Of a DNA stretch of 64,000 nucleotides, positions 25,820 to 36,280 are shown in pieces; position 1 is the stretch's first letter, and the number at the start of each line of letters is the position of its first letter. Source of the stretch: Spisula solida (taxonomy: Eukaryota > Mollusca > Bivalvia > Venerida > Mactridae); NCBI GenBank assembly GCA_947247005.1, contig OX365946.1, positions 49,564,734 through 49,628,733 on the forward strand. The letters run 5' to 3'. The translations under genes were made by a program, and so were the position numbers. The notes beneath the pieces were generated by a model. The model worked only from the letters and a program-made list of their open reading frames with translations. It was not told where the DNA came from and made no database searches.

Positions 25820-26866
25820 CTATAGAGCATCCACCGTTCTTGCTGATACAGATGAATCCCACCCCGTACACAAATGTCTTAAATCAGAACGGAACTGTGT
25901 GCTACTGTAACAATATACCACAAAATTGAGACAGTTATTGAGGTAAAGGGTATTGGTGGCGGAATAATGTAGTGGTAAAAAGGTTTCATACGTCCTTCCA
26001 AGTACCCCATAATTGTGATTGAGTTGATACAGCAGTGAAGGAACCAAAGATACAACCAGTAACACACCACTTGCAATGGCTAACTTGGTGAACATGGCAA
26101 CACGTTGTTCGCTCTGTGCTCTGTTCACTGTATTTTTACGTTTCCTTAAACATAGCTGTATCAGTATTACTATGTTACATGTTATTATAAGACAAAATGG
26201 AACAACGATTAGGGTCCATATTGATGCTACTTCGTACATGAACGCTTGAATTGGTATGTAACCATTCTTTAGTTGGCAAAACATATAACCCTCTTCTGAA
26301 ACAAAAAAGAATGCATGACTGTTAATTCCAATCAGAACCAATATCAATACAGAGAGTACAAGTTTTGCACGAAATTTCGCACCACTTGGTACAAACGAAA
26401 AAGGAAAGGTTAGACTGAGTACTCTCTCGATCGAAATGCATACTACCAGCCACGTGGAAAGTTGTGGCGCGTAGTAGGTGAAAAAGCTGTCTATAATGCA
26501 GAGAAATGTATGCGAGTAATTGTACAGTAAATCTAATTCATCACCTAACACATTATACCAGAAACCAGTCATGAGGGCCAAAATGTCGCTAAAAGCGAGA
26601 AATTTGAAATAAACGGAGCAAGCAATTTTGCTACATTCTTTACCCTTAATCCACACTATCAGAGAAATAATATTCCCCGACAAACCTATCACAGTTTGTA
26701 AACTAAGAAACACATAGGTAAAATATGTCAGAGTATCCCTAATTCTTTTCACATTCTCATATTTGTCAATGTTATCGTATGTTCCGTTAGCCGCATCTGA
26801 GGACGTGTTTACAGTCAATATTTCTGTCAAGTTGTGCAGTGTTTTTGGTATGGTATCCATTGTCAT
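25820..26866 (-). CDS. Class A (rhodopsin-like) orphan GPCR, copy 1, intact
   Basis: Seven-helix receptor, probably for a peptide ligand at the plasma membrane. Numbering from the GTG codon at 26896, the first ATG is residue 11 (26864-26866), taken as start; this gives 348 residues. Potential N-glycosylation sites occur at 22, 30 and 37. Helix 1 (about 57-83) has GLSGN, helix 2 has D104, helix 3 has C133 and ends in SIERV (E157, R158) in place of DRY, and ECL2 has C207. Helix 6 keeps a proline but lacks a clear CWxP. Helix 7 has NFVVY in place of NPxxY. The ERV form and overall shape resemble molluscan FMRFamide-type and other neuropeptide receptors; the ligand is unknown. The ORF has no introns. 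The frame stays open upstream to a TAG near 26927, so a spliced 5' exon is possible. Confidence 0.85.
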   Translation of the reverse strand: MTMDTIPKTLHNLTEILTVNTSSDAANGTYDNIDKYENVKRIRDTLTYFTYVFLSLQTVIGLSGNIISLIVWIKGKECSKIACSVYFKFLAFSDILALMTGFWYNVLGDELDLLYNYSHTFLCIIDSFFTYYAPQLSTWLVVCISIERVLSLTFPFSFVPSGAKFRAKLVLSVLILVLIGINSHAFFFVSEEGYMFCQLKNGYIPIQAFMYEVASIWTLIVVPFCLIITCNIVILIQLCLRKRKNTVNRAQSEQRVAMFTKLAIASGVLLVVSLVPSLLYQLNHNYGVLGRTYETFLPLHYSATNTLYLNNCLNFVVYCYSSTQFRSDLRHLCTGWDSSVSARTVDAL

Positions 26867-27139
26867 AGGAATAATAAAGAGGTCGTCCAGTTCCACACCA
26901 TGTTCCTTTGATAAATCATTGTAGTTGAACTAGTTCAAACTCTATGTTATTCAATGAAGCAGGACCAAACTACAAGCTCCCTGGGCTGTAGGATGTGAAG
27001 TATCTAAGTATAGTGAACATCGGCTCAAAATGTCCTAGTCCTATACTGAAGTAATGTCATGCAAAGTATAGTTTAGACAAACCGTAATTTATTAGGTTGC
27101 AACATACACAGTACTCTGTCCTTATTTATTCAGTTCAAA

Positions 27140-27240
27140 GTCTTGCTCTCATGCCCTCGTGACGATGTTTACCGTCCAGGATGAGGTGTCGCGAGCAAAT
27201 AAAAAAGAATTGGAAATAACTAGTTTCACTAAGACAAAAG
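27140..27240 (+). repeat. SINE-tail-like sequence upstream of GPCR copy 1
   Basis: The stretch around GATGAGGTGTCGCGAG is a diverged match to the 3' tail of the tRNA-derived SINE at 60309 (GAATGAGGTGTCGAGAGGG and following bases). Better-preserved equivalents lie at 35050-35165 and 55010-55140. No tRNA-like head is present, so it is a 5'-truncated fragment carried through the unit duplications. Confidence 0.5.
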
Positions 27241-29880
27241 TGTTAGTCGATACTTCAGTATCGAAATTTGAAGTACTAAGTAGACAATCGGGTTATTTCT
27301 TCAGGTCAAAGTATTTTTCCTACGTTTCAGTTGCGACATACGAAGTACTAGATCATTTTTTTTTATAATTCCATTATTTTCTCTGTTTAAATAGTCAGTT
27401 CTATACTTCAGTAGCGACAAACAAAGTACACAAATGGTAAAGTAGATAATGATAATTTTCCTCGAACACCAATGGAACCTGCCTAATAATCTGATAAGAT
27501 AATCTAATCCAGGTAGTATATGTCATATACGGAATGTGATTCGCTTCTTAATTCACACATTTGATGGGCACTGCTGATTACTGTTAACTCACGTTTTTTT
27601 TTTGAAGAATGCAATTTCCCCGTATGTCGACGAATCTATATATACGAATTAGCATTTGCTTTACACGAGCAAATTGTTTTAGCATCTTCTCATATTTGAA
27701 GCACAATACATTAGTCTCTCGTATTTGTATTTGTTGAAATTGGTTTCATGTACCGGTACTTAATAATGTATATCAAATAGGAAAATATTAGGCACATTTA
27801 CTGTAGTTTGCTCAAATCGCAATAAATTATTGAACCATAACACGTTACACTATACATCAAGTTTCACAGTGTGTCCAAGAACAAGCGCTTTTTCTAGAAA
27901 CAATATAGTAACTATACTCCAACAGTCTACTTTTACACCAATATTTATAAACCGAGCTGTATTTTCACACTAAGTTCGTTTCCTCTTTCCAACTTACTAT
28001 ATTTGTATGACGAGATCTAAAATCTGACTGTTAATAATCAGAGTTAAGTGAAATAATTGTCACATTTAACAGAACAGGAACCAATGTATGACATTTGCAT
28101 GGAATGTAAAATTTATTAGGCAATAATGTTATCTTATACATGAACCAATTACTGAAATTGGCATAATTACTAAAATTTGCTAATGGCACAGCAAGTACTC
28201 AGTTAATTAAATAATTTGTATTAAAATAAGTAGTAGATATATTTTTTGTCTCCAATAAGGAGAGCTAAACAAGTTATAACATATTTACAAAACGTGTCAT
28301 GTAACGGAGCAAAGGATCTACATGTACATGTATATACACTTAGAGCAAATAATAATTATTGCAATTTCATAACAAATATCAAATAATTAACAATGACAAT
28401 ACAGCATTCATTGTCCTGAATAGTACAAATATGTATACAGTATATGTCTAATATGTATGGTGAGTAGTTGTACACATTTCTTGGTGTCATACTTATAAGC
28501 TTAAAAATAAGTTGCCTTAAACGAAATTCGACTATTAGGACTGTTTAGTACCAGCTACTGTTTCCAAGATTACAGATACACCGTGGCAGATTGCCAGATT
28601 ATATTTGTCAAACATCGAACGACAACGTTTAGTGATATGGTGAGCAATTAGCACATTCACCGCACAATCAGTGGCATACCCTGTATATTACAATTTTTTT
28701 CCACGATGACATTTACGTTGAGTCGAGACCTACTTAGTTGTATAGTCCATGAAAGGTATCGGCGTTGTTTGGCGATTTTTGTTACTTTATGGCCCTTACG
28801 GGTGTTGTATTACGGGTTGCCCCACTTATATTCGAACATACTTGAACATCAAATATATCCATGCAAACACGATATAAATTAAATATCTCATTTGCATCGT
28901 GTAGATGTACATGTATGTAGGTAACATATTTAATCACTGTTTGGTTCGTTTGCAATATACAGCAAAGAAGGTTTGGTACTGGCTACATAATGTCTCGGCG
29001 CAGTGCTTAGTCGTTAAACTAGGTTTTCGTGCAGGATTGCACTCTTAAGTAACATACTTAAAACCAAAAACAACATTTTGTCGAGGGTGTGGTGATTCGC
29101 TTTTTAAAGGTCAACCACTTCCATAGAAATACCAAGAAGGTGTTGGTTGAGCATGTATATTCAATTGCTGTGAAAAAAAATACGTATTTTTCGTCACAAG
29201 AAGGGTATTTTGCGTTTTGTTGCTCTATTAGTGAAATAACGCAACTTATTAAAAGAACGTTATCGCACCCAAACTCCGGCATAATTCGTTGTATGCCGGC
29301 TCAATACCACAAAAACAACATAAGGGAGACACTTGTTAAGTCTTTAACCTTTATACTATACAACGAAATGGTAATTGCAATAACTCACCACTGATGAGGC
29401 CATGTTTTATCATTGATAGATTTACCGTACAAGATTAGACAGCAACATAAGAAATGTTTACGAGGCTACCCATATGTTGAAATTCGTTGAGCATCATATG
29501 TTCGCGGCCGATTGCATCGCATGTGATGCTGTTTGTTATACTGGCCAAATAGAACTCATATTTATTCACAAAGGATCAAAGTGAGTGCATATTACTACGT
29601 TATAAGATTCAAAAATATATTTGGGCAAATATTTGCGACAGCTCTTTCATAGAAACCATGCAAGGAAAATTGTGTTTCGGTCATGATGAAGCTTCAAATC
29701 CCACCACAAATACACGCCTCGGTGCCTTAAGAACACAAATATGCAGTTTATTATGCCGGAATAGTAAATACCGCAGTCTAACAGTCCTGCACCTATAGAC
29801 TTTTGAATCGTGAGGATATTGCAGCGTTGATTACATGTGAGAAATGCTAACACTCGTGATTTAATTTTTCCGCATCCGAA
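27241..29880. other. GPCR upstream region of U1, no gene recognised
   Basis: The sequence is colinear with 35160-37380 and 55140-57360. Short diverged words of the form ACTTCAGTANCGA...AAGTAC recur near 27251, 27325 and 27403. The frames at 29089-29394 and 29058-29282 lie in a part conserved in all three units, but the encoded peptides differ and no domain is recognisable. Confidence 0.5.
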
Positions 29881-30353
29881 CTCCTGCCCGTGTTTTATTC
29901 ACCGACAATAAACGCGAACAGATTTTTATTTCTTAAACATTTTCAAATAGTCCACAACGTATTTTTATTAAATCGTTAAAGATTAGTGCAGGAAATAAGA
30001 GATAGAAAGAGAGATTAGTGATTAATCAAGAAATAATAAAATGTACTTAAACATTCTGTTGATTGTGATTCCAAGTGTGATCAAAACACAGGTAATTATA
30101 AAGGTACAGGGAAAGTCACAGTTGCCTCCCTTTAATTAATAAATACGTAGTTCGAATCGCAATAACGCGATATAATAATTATACACCTCTTTTATAGACT
30201 AACCATACACATATTCAAGAAAAATATTGACGTCTTTCGCTACAAATTCTGTATGTCAAAATCATTGTTACAATTTTATATCTGTGTTCCCAAATTCATC
30301 AGAATAGATGATATATATATCCAACGAAAGGTGTAATCATATTGAGTTGTACC

Positions 30354-31145
30354 TTAACTAATATGTAACATGTAACCTCTTAATTTAAAAGCATGATAAA
30401 TGTACATTGCAAGATTTCTCAAAGTACTAACATGTTCACTGTTAAATAATTCTATGGTTTTATAAACACTTGAAGATCTGTAAAAATATGGCACAAAATA
30501 TGTTTCCTTAGATCTTTATACAGAATACATTCGAAAAGGAAATGTTGCTCGTCTTCTAACATATTGCATGTTGTACAGATACGTTCATATAAAGGTACCA
30601 CCGGTTGTTTCCACCCACCCGTTTCAATATTAAGTCTATGCGATGCAACCCTTAATTGTGTTAAAGCAACTCTGAACTTGTTTATATTAGTTTTACTTAA
30701 ATATGATTTAAATCCAAATGTGGTAAAGTTTTGATAAAATCTACTCCTTGTAGAATCGAATATCCTACTGTCCCAGTTTTGTATAAAATTATCTGTAAGT
30801 CTTTGTTTGATTAAACTTAAAAATAAATTTACATTACCTACACCCTGGGATAACTATACATAATGAAAACCAAGTGAGTTGAGTAAATTTCGCAATAAAG
30901 AAACCCAGTTGACTGCATTTGGAGACAGCTCGATATCATTCAATAGTTCATTGTATATAACTTTAATTAACTTACGTTCATTTATTTCTAAGATTTTAAA
31001 CTAAAATTTTATAATATGAAACATTCTTTTGTTTTGCAAATTCGTTCTGCCTAATTATCCATATATAAAGTCATTGTGAGTTTTAGACTTGACACCAAGT
31101 AATGATTTACAAAATTGTAATTGAATTCTTTCGATATGGTTTGCT
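30354..31145 (-). pseudogene. LINE ORF2 C-terminal remnant
   Basis: Minus-strand translation shows a recognisable post-reverse-transcriptase region. It has a HIERIQLQFCKSLLGVKSKT-type segment near 31140, a NWVSLLRNLL segment, then RVALTQLRVASHRLNIETGG and a zinc-binding-like CTTCNMLEDEQHFLFEC near 30530-30580. It ends at a TAA at 30354-30356. About four in-frame stops and one frameshift (near 30470) break it. This C-terminal pattern is common in mollusc and cnidarian LINE polymerases. The polymerase domain itself is absent, as expected for 5' truncation. It has no counterpart in U2 or U3. Confidence 0.82.
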
Positions 31146-31284
31146 GGGTGAAAACACATCTATCTAGTTGCAAAGGGTTACCGTAACCTTTAAAACAAAG
31201 CATATAGTGCAGGTATCAATCGATCGACTAATAGGATACCGTCGTATAATCAGAAACAAATGCCACTGTTTTATTATATATGGT

Positions 31285-31410
31285 ATTATGTCAGACAGGG
31301 AAGGCAGCACTCAACTTAACCAGACGAGCCCAGAAAACATAACAAAACATACAAGGCACAATGACCAGCTGAACAAGTTAATGATCAACCCAAGTCCAAG
31401 CTGTCGAACT
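31285..31410 (-). repeat. Short retroposon copy in U1
   Basis: Matches the inverted sequence of 22618-22870 from GTCAGACAGGGAAGGCAGCA through a CCAAGTCCAAGCTGTCGAA word (about 31390-31408). It is diverged. The plus-strand frame at 31168-31476 runs through it and is not considered a gene. Confidence 0.55.
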
Positions 31411-32408
31411 AAGGGCATCGCATGTAGAGAACAAAATGTATCAGTGGAACCATACAAACGTGTAATAATGGAATAAACATAATTTCAACCAAACATATTG
31501 CCAACAATCCAATACTCGTTTCGTATTTTGTTGCATGACATTTCTCAAACCAATCATCCGTAGCATATCAATAGACGACAAAGCTAATATGGCCACAAAG
31601 GACCTGGTATCAATACAGTCAGAACAAACTCATGAATGAATCTGAATTATTGTCGGTCGATTAAATAATATGCAGCATTTCTGCATTTTCTCGTCTGTAT
31701 AAGCGTTTATCTTGTCAGCTGGTACATTTTCTACGTTTTCCACTGATTGAAATTATTGACATTAAAGTATCTATCCATTGGTATTGTCAATTCAATTTAA
31801 GCAGTAACAATATCAATTGTCTTTAGTAAGAATTGTGATGTACGACTTATAAAGAAGTATAAATCAAAAGTCACGAGGGACCACCAATCCTTCTTTCGTT
31901 TCCTTCGTAATAAGCTTTGTCTGATATATTGTCTCAAGACGAATGTATTTGCTACTAAGAACAGGGCCTCACTAATATTTGAGCTGTCATGCCAAAGCGA
32001 TCAATTGAAATATTGTAATTCTACCGCGCATAGTAATGATTTAAGTAACATAAACAGTCACTGCACATTGTGTTTACAATGTGGATAAAACCAGAATCAA
32101 CAATTTTGTAGAAGGTACAGGCCCGTAGCCACTCTGAAGCACACCGAAGCGCTTGCATCGTTGAAAATGTGAGAAATTACCAAACTGAGCATGTTTTCGA
32201 AGAAAACCAATGCCTCAAATAGAACTTAGAAATATTTGTATTGGTGTTTTGTCTCCGGATACGACCATGGTGTTTTTTAAACCTTTTGACTGATAAACAC
32301 TCCCATAGAAGAATTGGAAGATGTTGGAAATGCATGGATGTATCCTTTCTGCGGAGACAATATGTAATGTTTGTAATATAAAAAATGTTTTGCGTTTTGC
32401 TGCTTGTA

Positions 32409-32704
32409 CACTGAGCGGCTTTGAAAACGCAACACTTACACTTTTACAGTTTACATGTATGCATGTATATATTTACCCATAACTCGGCCAATATGCATTA
32501 AATGTTGCTGAAATTGTCAGCATTTTTAGCTTAGATATATGGCATAACAATCCATTTCATTCCATGACAATCTTATAAGACCCTTTACAACCACAATACA
32601 TCAATGATGTCATAAACAAATGAAAATTTGATGAACTGTGTTTTTCTGTGTTTTTTCTGCGTTTTTCAGATAGTTAATCCCGATGTGAATAAAGCCGCTC
32701 AGTG
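32409..32704. mobile_element. Small TA-type inverted-repeat element with adjacent deletion
   Basis: The ends CACTGAGCGGCTTT and AAAGCCGCTCAGTG are exact inverse copies. The left flank is TA (32407-32408) but the right flank is TC. In U1 and U3 the corresponding left flank (GCTTGTACACATGATAAAT) continues for over 100 bp before rejoining at CATCGGAACTGTC. The insertion is therefore accompanied by a flank deletion that removed the right target copy. Length is 296 bp, non-coding. It shares an internal module with the element at 48117-49088. Confidence 0.75.
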
Positions 32705-33742
32705 TCGGAACTGTCTATCAAATTATAACAAAAATGGTGCATGCCAATCTCTTAACACCCGCACATCCATGAGCTGAATACCACACACATCATACAGCGA
32801 AGAAATTGCCATGATGTTTTTTAGACTTACCATGATGAATTAAATTCAGTAATAAAATTTGTCAGTTAATAATTAATAAAGAACATTTGAGCAATTGTTT
32901 TGGTATTTATTGATTACCATTCCTACATACAAATGTTGCAGCTGTGCGTGAAAAGGCAAATTCACCAAATAAAATAAAACATTGAATGTAACATATACAT
33001 TAGATAAGCCGGAAGTGTTTCTATCATTATTCTATCAGTGTCATTGACAAGTGTACTATTCTAGCAAATATATATTATTATTCACCAATGTTTCAGCTAT
33101 ACTACAAGTAATCAAATAATTACTGGGTTGTTTAAATTCAAGGCTGTTTTAACATTGTGTCTCCTGTAATTGAGAAGACGTTGTTGCTTATTAAAACTGA
33201 AAATAATATTACGATACTATTAGATATAAAATGAAAAATTAGATATTTTAAAATAGTCATAACGAACACAGATCTCTGCAACCATATAAAACATCATTGC
33301 AATTAAGGAATACTACTTACATCCTGATTGTCCGCGTAAATGCTCACTTGTTACAATCACATCGTAAGTCAAGGGGTTTTCTTAAAGTGTCTGAGTATTT
33401 GTTTTATTTTTTCAAAAACTTGCTACAATGGTGGTCAATTGTGGTTCTTGTTTGGATTTTCTTTCTAGTAGACAGTTTAAATAGTACATTGCTTTAATTA
33501 TACCTACTCTTAAGAACATACAAGAGCGCTGTTCCCTGTAATATGTCGTAATACATAATATTATGTGTGTAAGTTTATGCCTTCCAGAATGTGTAAGTAT
33601 TACTGCGCGCTTAGTATGTGAAGTTTGCAAATCACAATTATCGGATACGTCACGTGGTCTATTTTAACTAATCAAAATTCACGTAGTCTATCTTAATCAA
33701 TCATCATATCATTGGCGAGTAATTATGTTACAATAAAGCAAA

Positions 33743-34806
33743 CTATAGAGCATCCACCGTTCTTGCTGATACAGATGAATCACATCCCGTACACAAATGT
33801 CTTAAATCAGAACGGAACTGTGTGCTACTGTAACAATATACCACAAAATTGAGACAGTTATTGAGGTAAAGGGTATTGATGGCGGAATAATGTAGTGGTA
33901 AAAAGGTTTCATCACTCCATAATTGTGATTGAATTGATACAGTAGTGAAGGAACCAAAGATACAACCAGTAACACACCACTTGCAATGGCTAACTTGGTG
34001 AACATGGCAACACGTTGTTCGCTCTGTGCTCTGTTCACTTTGTTTTTACGTTTCCTTAAACATAGCTGTATCAGTATTACTATGTTACATGTCATTATAA
34101 GACAAAATGGAACAACGATTAGGGTCCATATTGATGCTACTTCGTGCATGACCGCGAAAAATGGTATGTAACCATTCTTTAGTTGGCAAAACATATAACC
34201 CTCTTCTGAAACAAAAAAGAATGCATGACTGTTAATTCCAATCAGAACCAATATCAATACAGAGAGTACAAGTTTTGCACGAAATTTCGCACCACTTGGT
34301 ACAAACGAAAAAGGAAAGGTTAGACTGAGTACTCTCTCGATCGAAATGCATACTACCAGCCACGTGGAAAGTTGTGGGGCGTAGTAGGTGAAAAAGCTGT
34401 CTATAATGCAGAGAAATGTATGTGAGTAATTGTACAGTAAATCTAATTCAGCACCTAACACATTATACCAGAAACCAGTCATGAGGGCCAAAATGTCGCT
34501 GACAGCGAGAAATTTGAAATAAACGGAGCAAGCAATTTTGCTACATTCTTTACCCTTAATCCACACTATCAGAGAAATAATATTCCCTGACAAACCTATC
34601 ACAGTTTGTAAACTTAGAAAAACATAGGTAAAGTAATTCAGATTATCCAACATTCTATTCAAATTTTCATTTTTGTCAATGTTATCGTATGTTCCATTCG
34701 CCGCATCTGAGGAAGTTTTTACAGTAAATATTTCTGTCAAGTTGTGTAGTTCTTGCGAAATGTTATCCATTGTCATAAGAATAACTAAGAAATCGTCTAG
34801 TCCCAC
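33743..34806 (-). pseudogene. Class A GPCR, copy 2, frameshifted before helix 7
   Basis: Closely related to the copies at 25820 and 53691 and identical to them in most helices, including SIERV, both disulphide cysteines and the extracellular glycosylation motifs. At about 33913-33922 a net loss of 13 bases relative to copy 1 shifts the frame after NHNYGV (residue 298, counting from the GTG codon). The new frame adds 36 residues and stops at 33802. The ancestral helix 7 and tail, including the NFVVY block, remain in the DNA down to the old stop at 33743-33745 but are out of frame. The first ATG is residue 11, as in the other copies. It is most likely a recent pseudogene. The frameshifted product could still be made, but it lacks the helix 7 activation motif. 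Confidence 0.88.
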
Positions 34807-35049
34807 ACAATGTTTCTTTGATAAACTATTGTAGTTGAACTAGTTCAAACGGTAATTCACTGAAACAGGACCACACTATACGTTCCCTGTGCTGTAGGAT
34901 GTGAAGTATCGAAGTATAGTGAACATCGGGTCCAAGTGTCTTAGTCATATACTTAAGTAATGACATGCAAAGTATAGTTTAGGCAAACAGTTATGTCTTA
35001 AGTTGTTACATAAACAGTACTCTTTTGTTATTTGTTCAGTCCAAAGTCT

Positions 35050-35165
35050 TTCTCTCATACCCTCGTGACGATGGATAATATCCGGAATGACGTTCGCGAC
35101 TGATAAACATGAATTGGAATAACCAATTTCACAATCGATATAAAATGAATTAGTATAAGACAAAA
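35050..35165 (+). repeat. SINE-tail-like sequence upstream of GPCR copy 2
   Basis: ACCCTCGTGACGATGGATAA and the following bases, including TTTCACAATCGA and ATAAAATGAATTAGTATA, align with the SINE tail at about 60465-60580. There is no tRNA-like head. The spacing to the GPCR start is similar in all three units, so the fragment predates the array. Confidence 0.6.
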
Positions 35166-36012
35166 GTGCTAGTCCATTGTACTAAAAGACAATGATGATC
35201 GGCTTAAGATCCATTATTTTCGCAACATACGAAGTACTAGAGCTATTGACATATTTATAGTTGCGTTATGTTTCTGTTAAAAGTATCAGTTCTATACCTC
35301 AGTAACGACAAACAGAGTACACAAATGGTAAAGTTGATAATTATAACTTTCCTCGAACACCAATGGAACCTGCATGGAATATTCTGATAAGATACTCTAA
35401 TCCAGGTAGTATATATCATATACGGAATGTGATTCGCTTCTTAATTCACACATTTGGTGGTCACTGCTGATCACTGTTTACTCACGTTTTCTTCGAAGAA
35501 TGCAATTTCCTTTTATTTCCGCGAATCGTATATATACACAATAGCATTTGCTTTACAAAGCGTTCGAGCAAATTGTTTTAGCATCTTCAAATATATGGCG
35601 CACAATCCGTTAGCATATAGTCTCTTATTTGTATTTGTGCTTTCAATTCATGTACCGGTACTTAATAGTGTTTATCAAATAGGAAAATATTTAGCACATT
35701 TACTGTAATTTGCTCAAACACGTCAAACGAAAAGGCTCACTGTATGTCCAAGAACAAGAGCTTTTTCTAGATACAACATTTTACTACTCCAACAATCTAC
35801 TTATCACTACTATATATGGATCAAGAGCTTTCGTTTTCTCATTCTAGCTTACTAAATTTGTTTGACAAGAGCTCAAATATGACCGTAAATAATCAGATTT
35901 ATGTGAAATAATTCCCACATTTCACAGAACAGAAACCAATGCCTGACATTTGCAATGAATGTAGAATCTATTAGGCAATCATTTTATCTAATACATAAAC
36001 CAATTGCTGTAA

Positions 36013-36280
36013 AATCAGTATTTTTCATTGGCGTTAACTTTTTGTCGAGAGGGAGGTTGAATTCGACCAAGTAATTTAATACCCACAATAAATCGACCTC
36101 CCGAAGATTGAACTAGGGTTTCCACTTCTAGTATTGTAATCCACGAGTTAAGGAGCCCACGAAAGCTCCTTCACCAAAATCTACGAAATTAAATGCATGC
36201 GAGAATAAGTGATTTAACAGCATGTTGTGTGCTGCCATAATGTCATCTAGACGTAATATATGCATACATAAAGCTCTGTG
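36013..36280 (-). mobile_element. Insert in U2, probable tRNA-derived SINE
   Basis: U1 near 28145 lacks this stretch; U3 has it at 55980-56250. On the minus strand it contains an A-box-like TTAACTCGTGG (about 36145) and a B-box-like AGTTCAATCTT (about 36108) at tRNA-like spacing. Near 36050-36102 the words GGGAGGT and ACCTCCC form an inverted pair. The boxes are imperfect and no target duplication was recognised. Confidence 0.45.

Larger units (their letters stand above)
24548..31990 (+). repeat. GPCR-bearing tandem unit U1
   Basis: The first of three head-to-tail copies. Its start (TGTAATGTTTGTAG-type sequence near 24601) matches 32353 and 52310. Its end (about 31420-31980) matches 38790-39300 and 59780-60280. 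It is clearly more diverged from U2 and U3 than they are from each other. It carries its own insertions at 25019-25124 and 30354-31145, and lacks the SINE-like insert found in U2 and U3. Confidence 0.85.
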
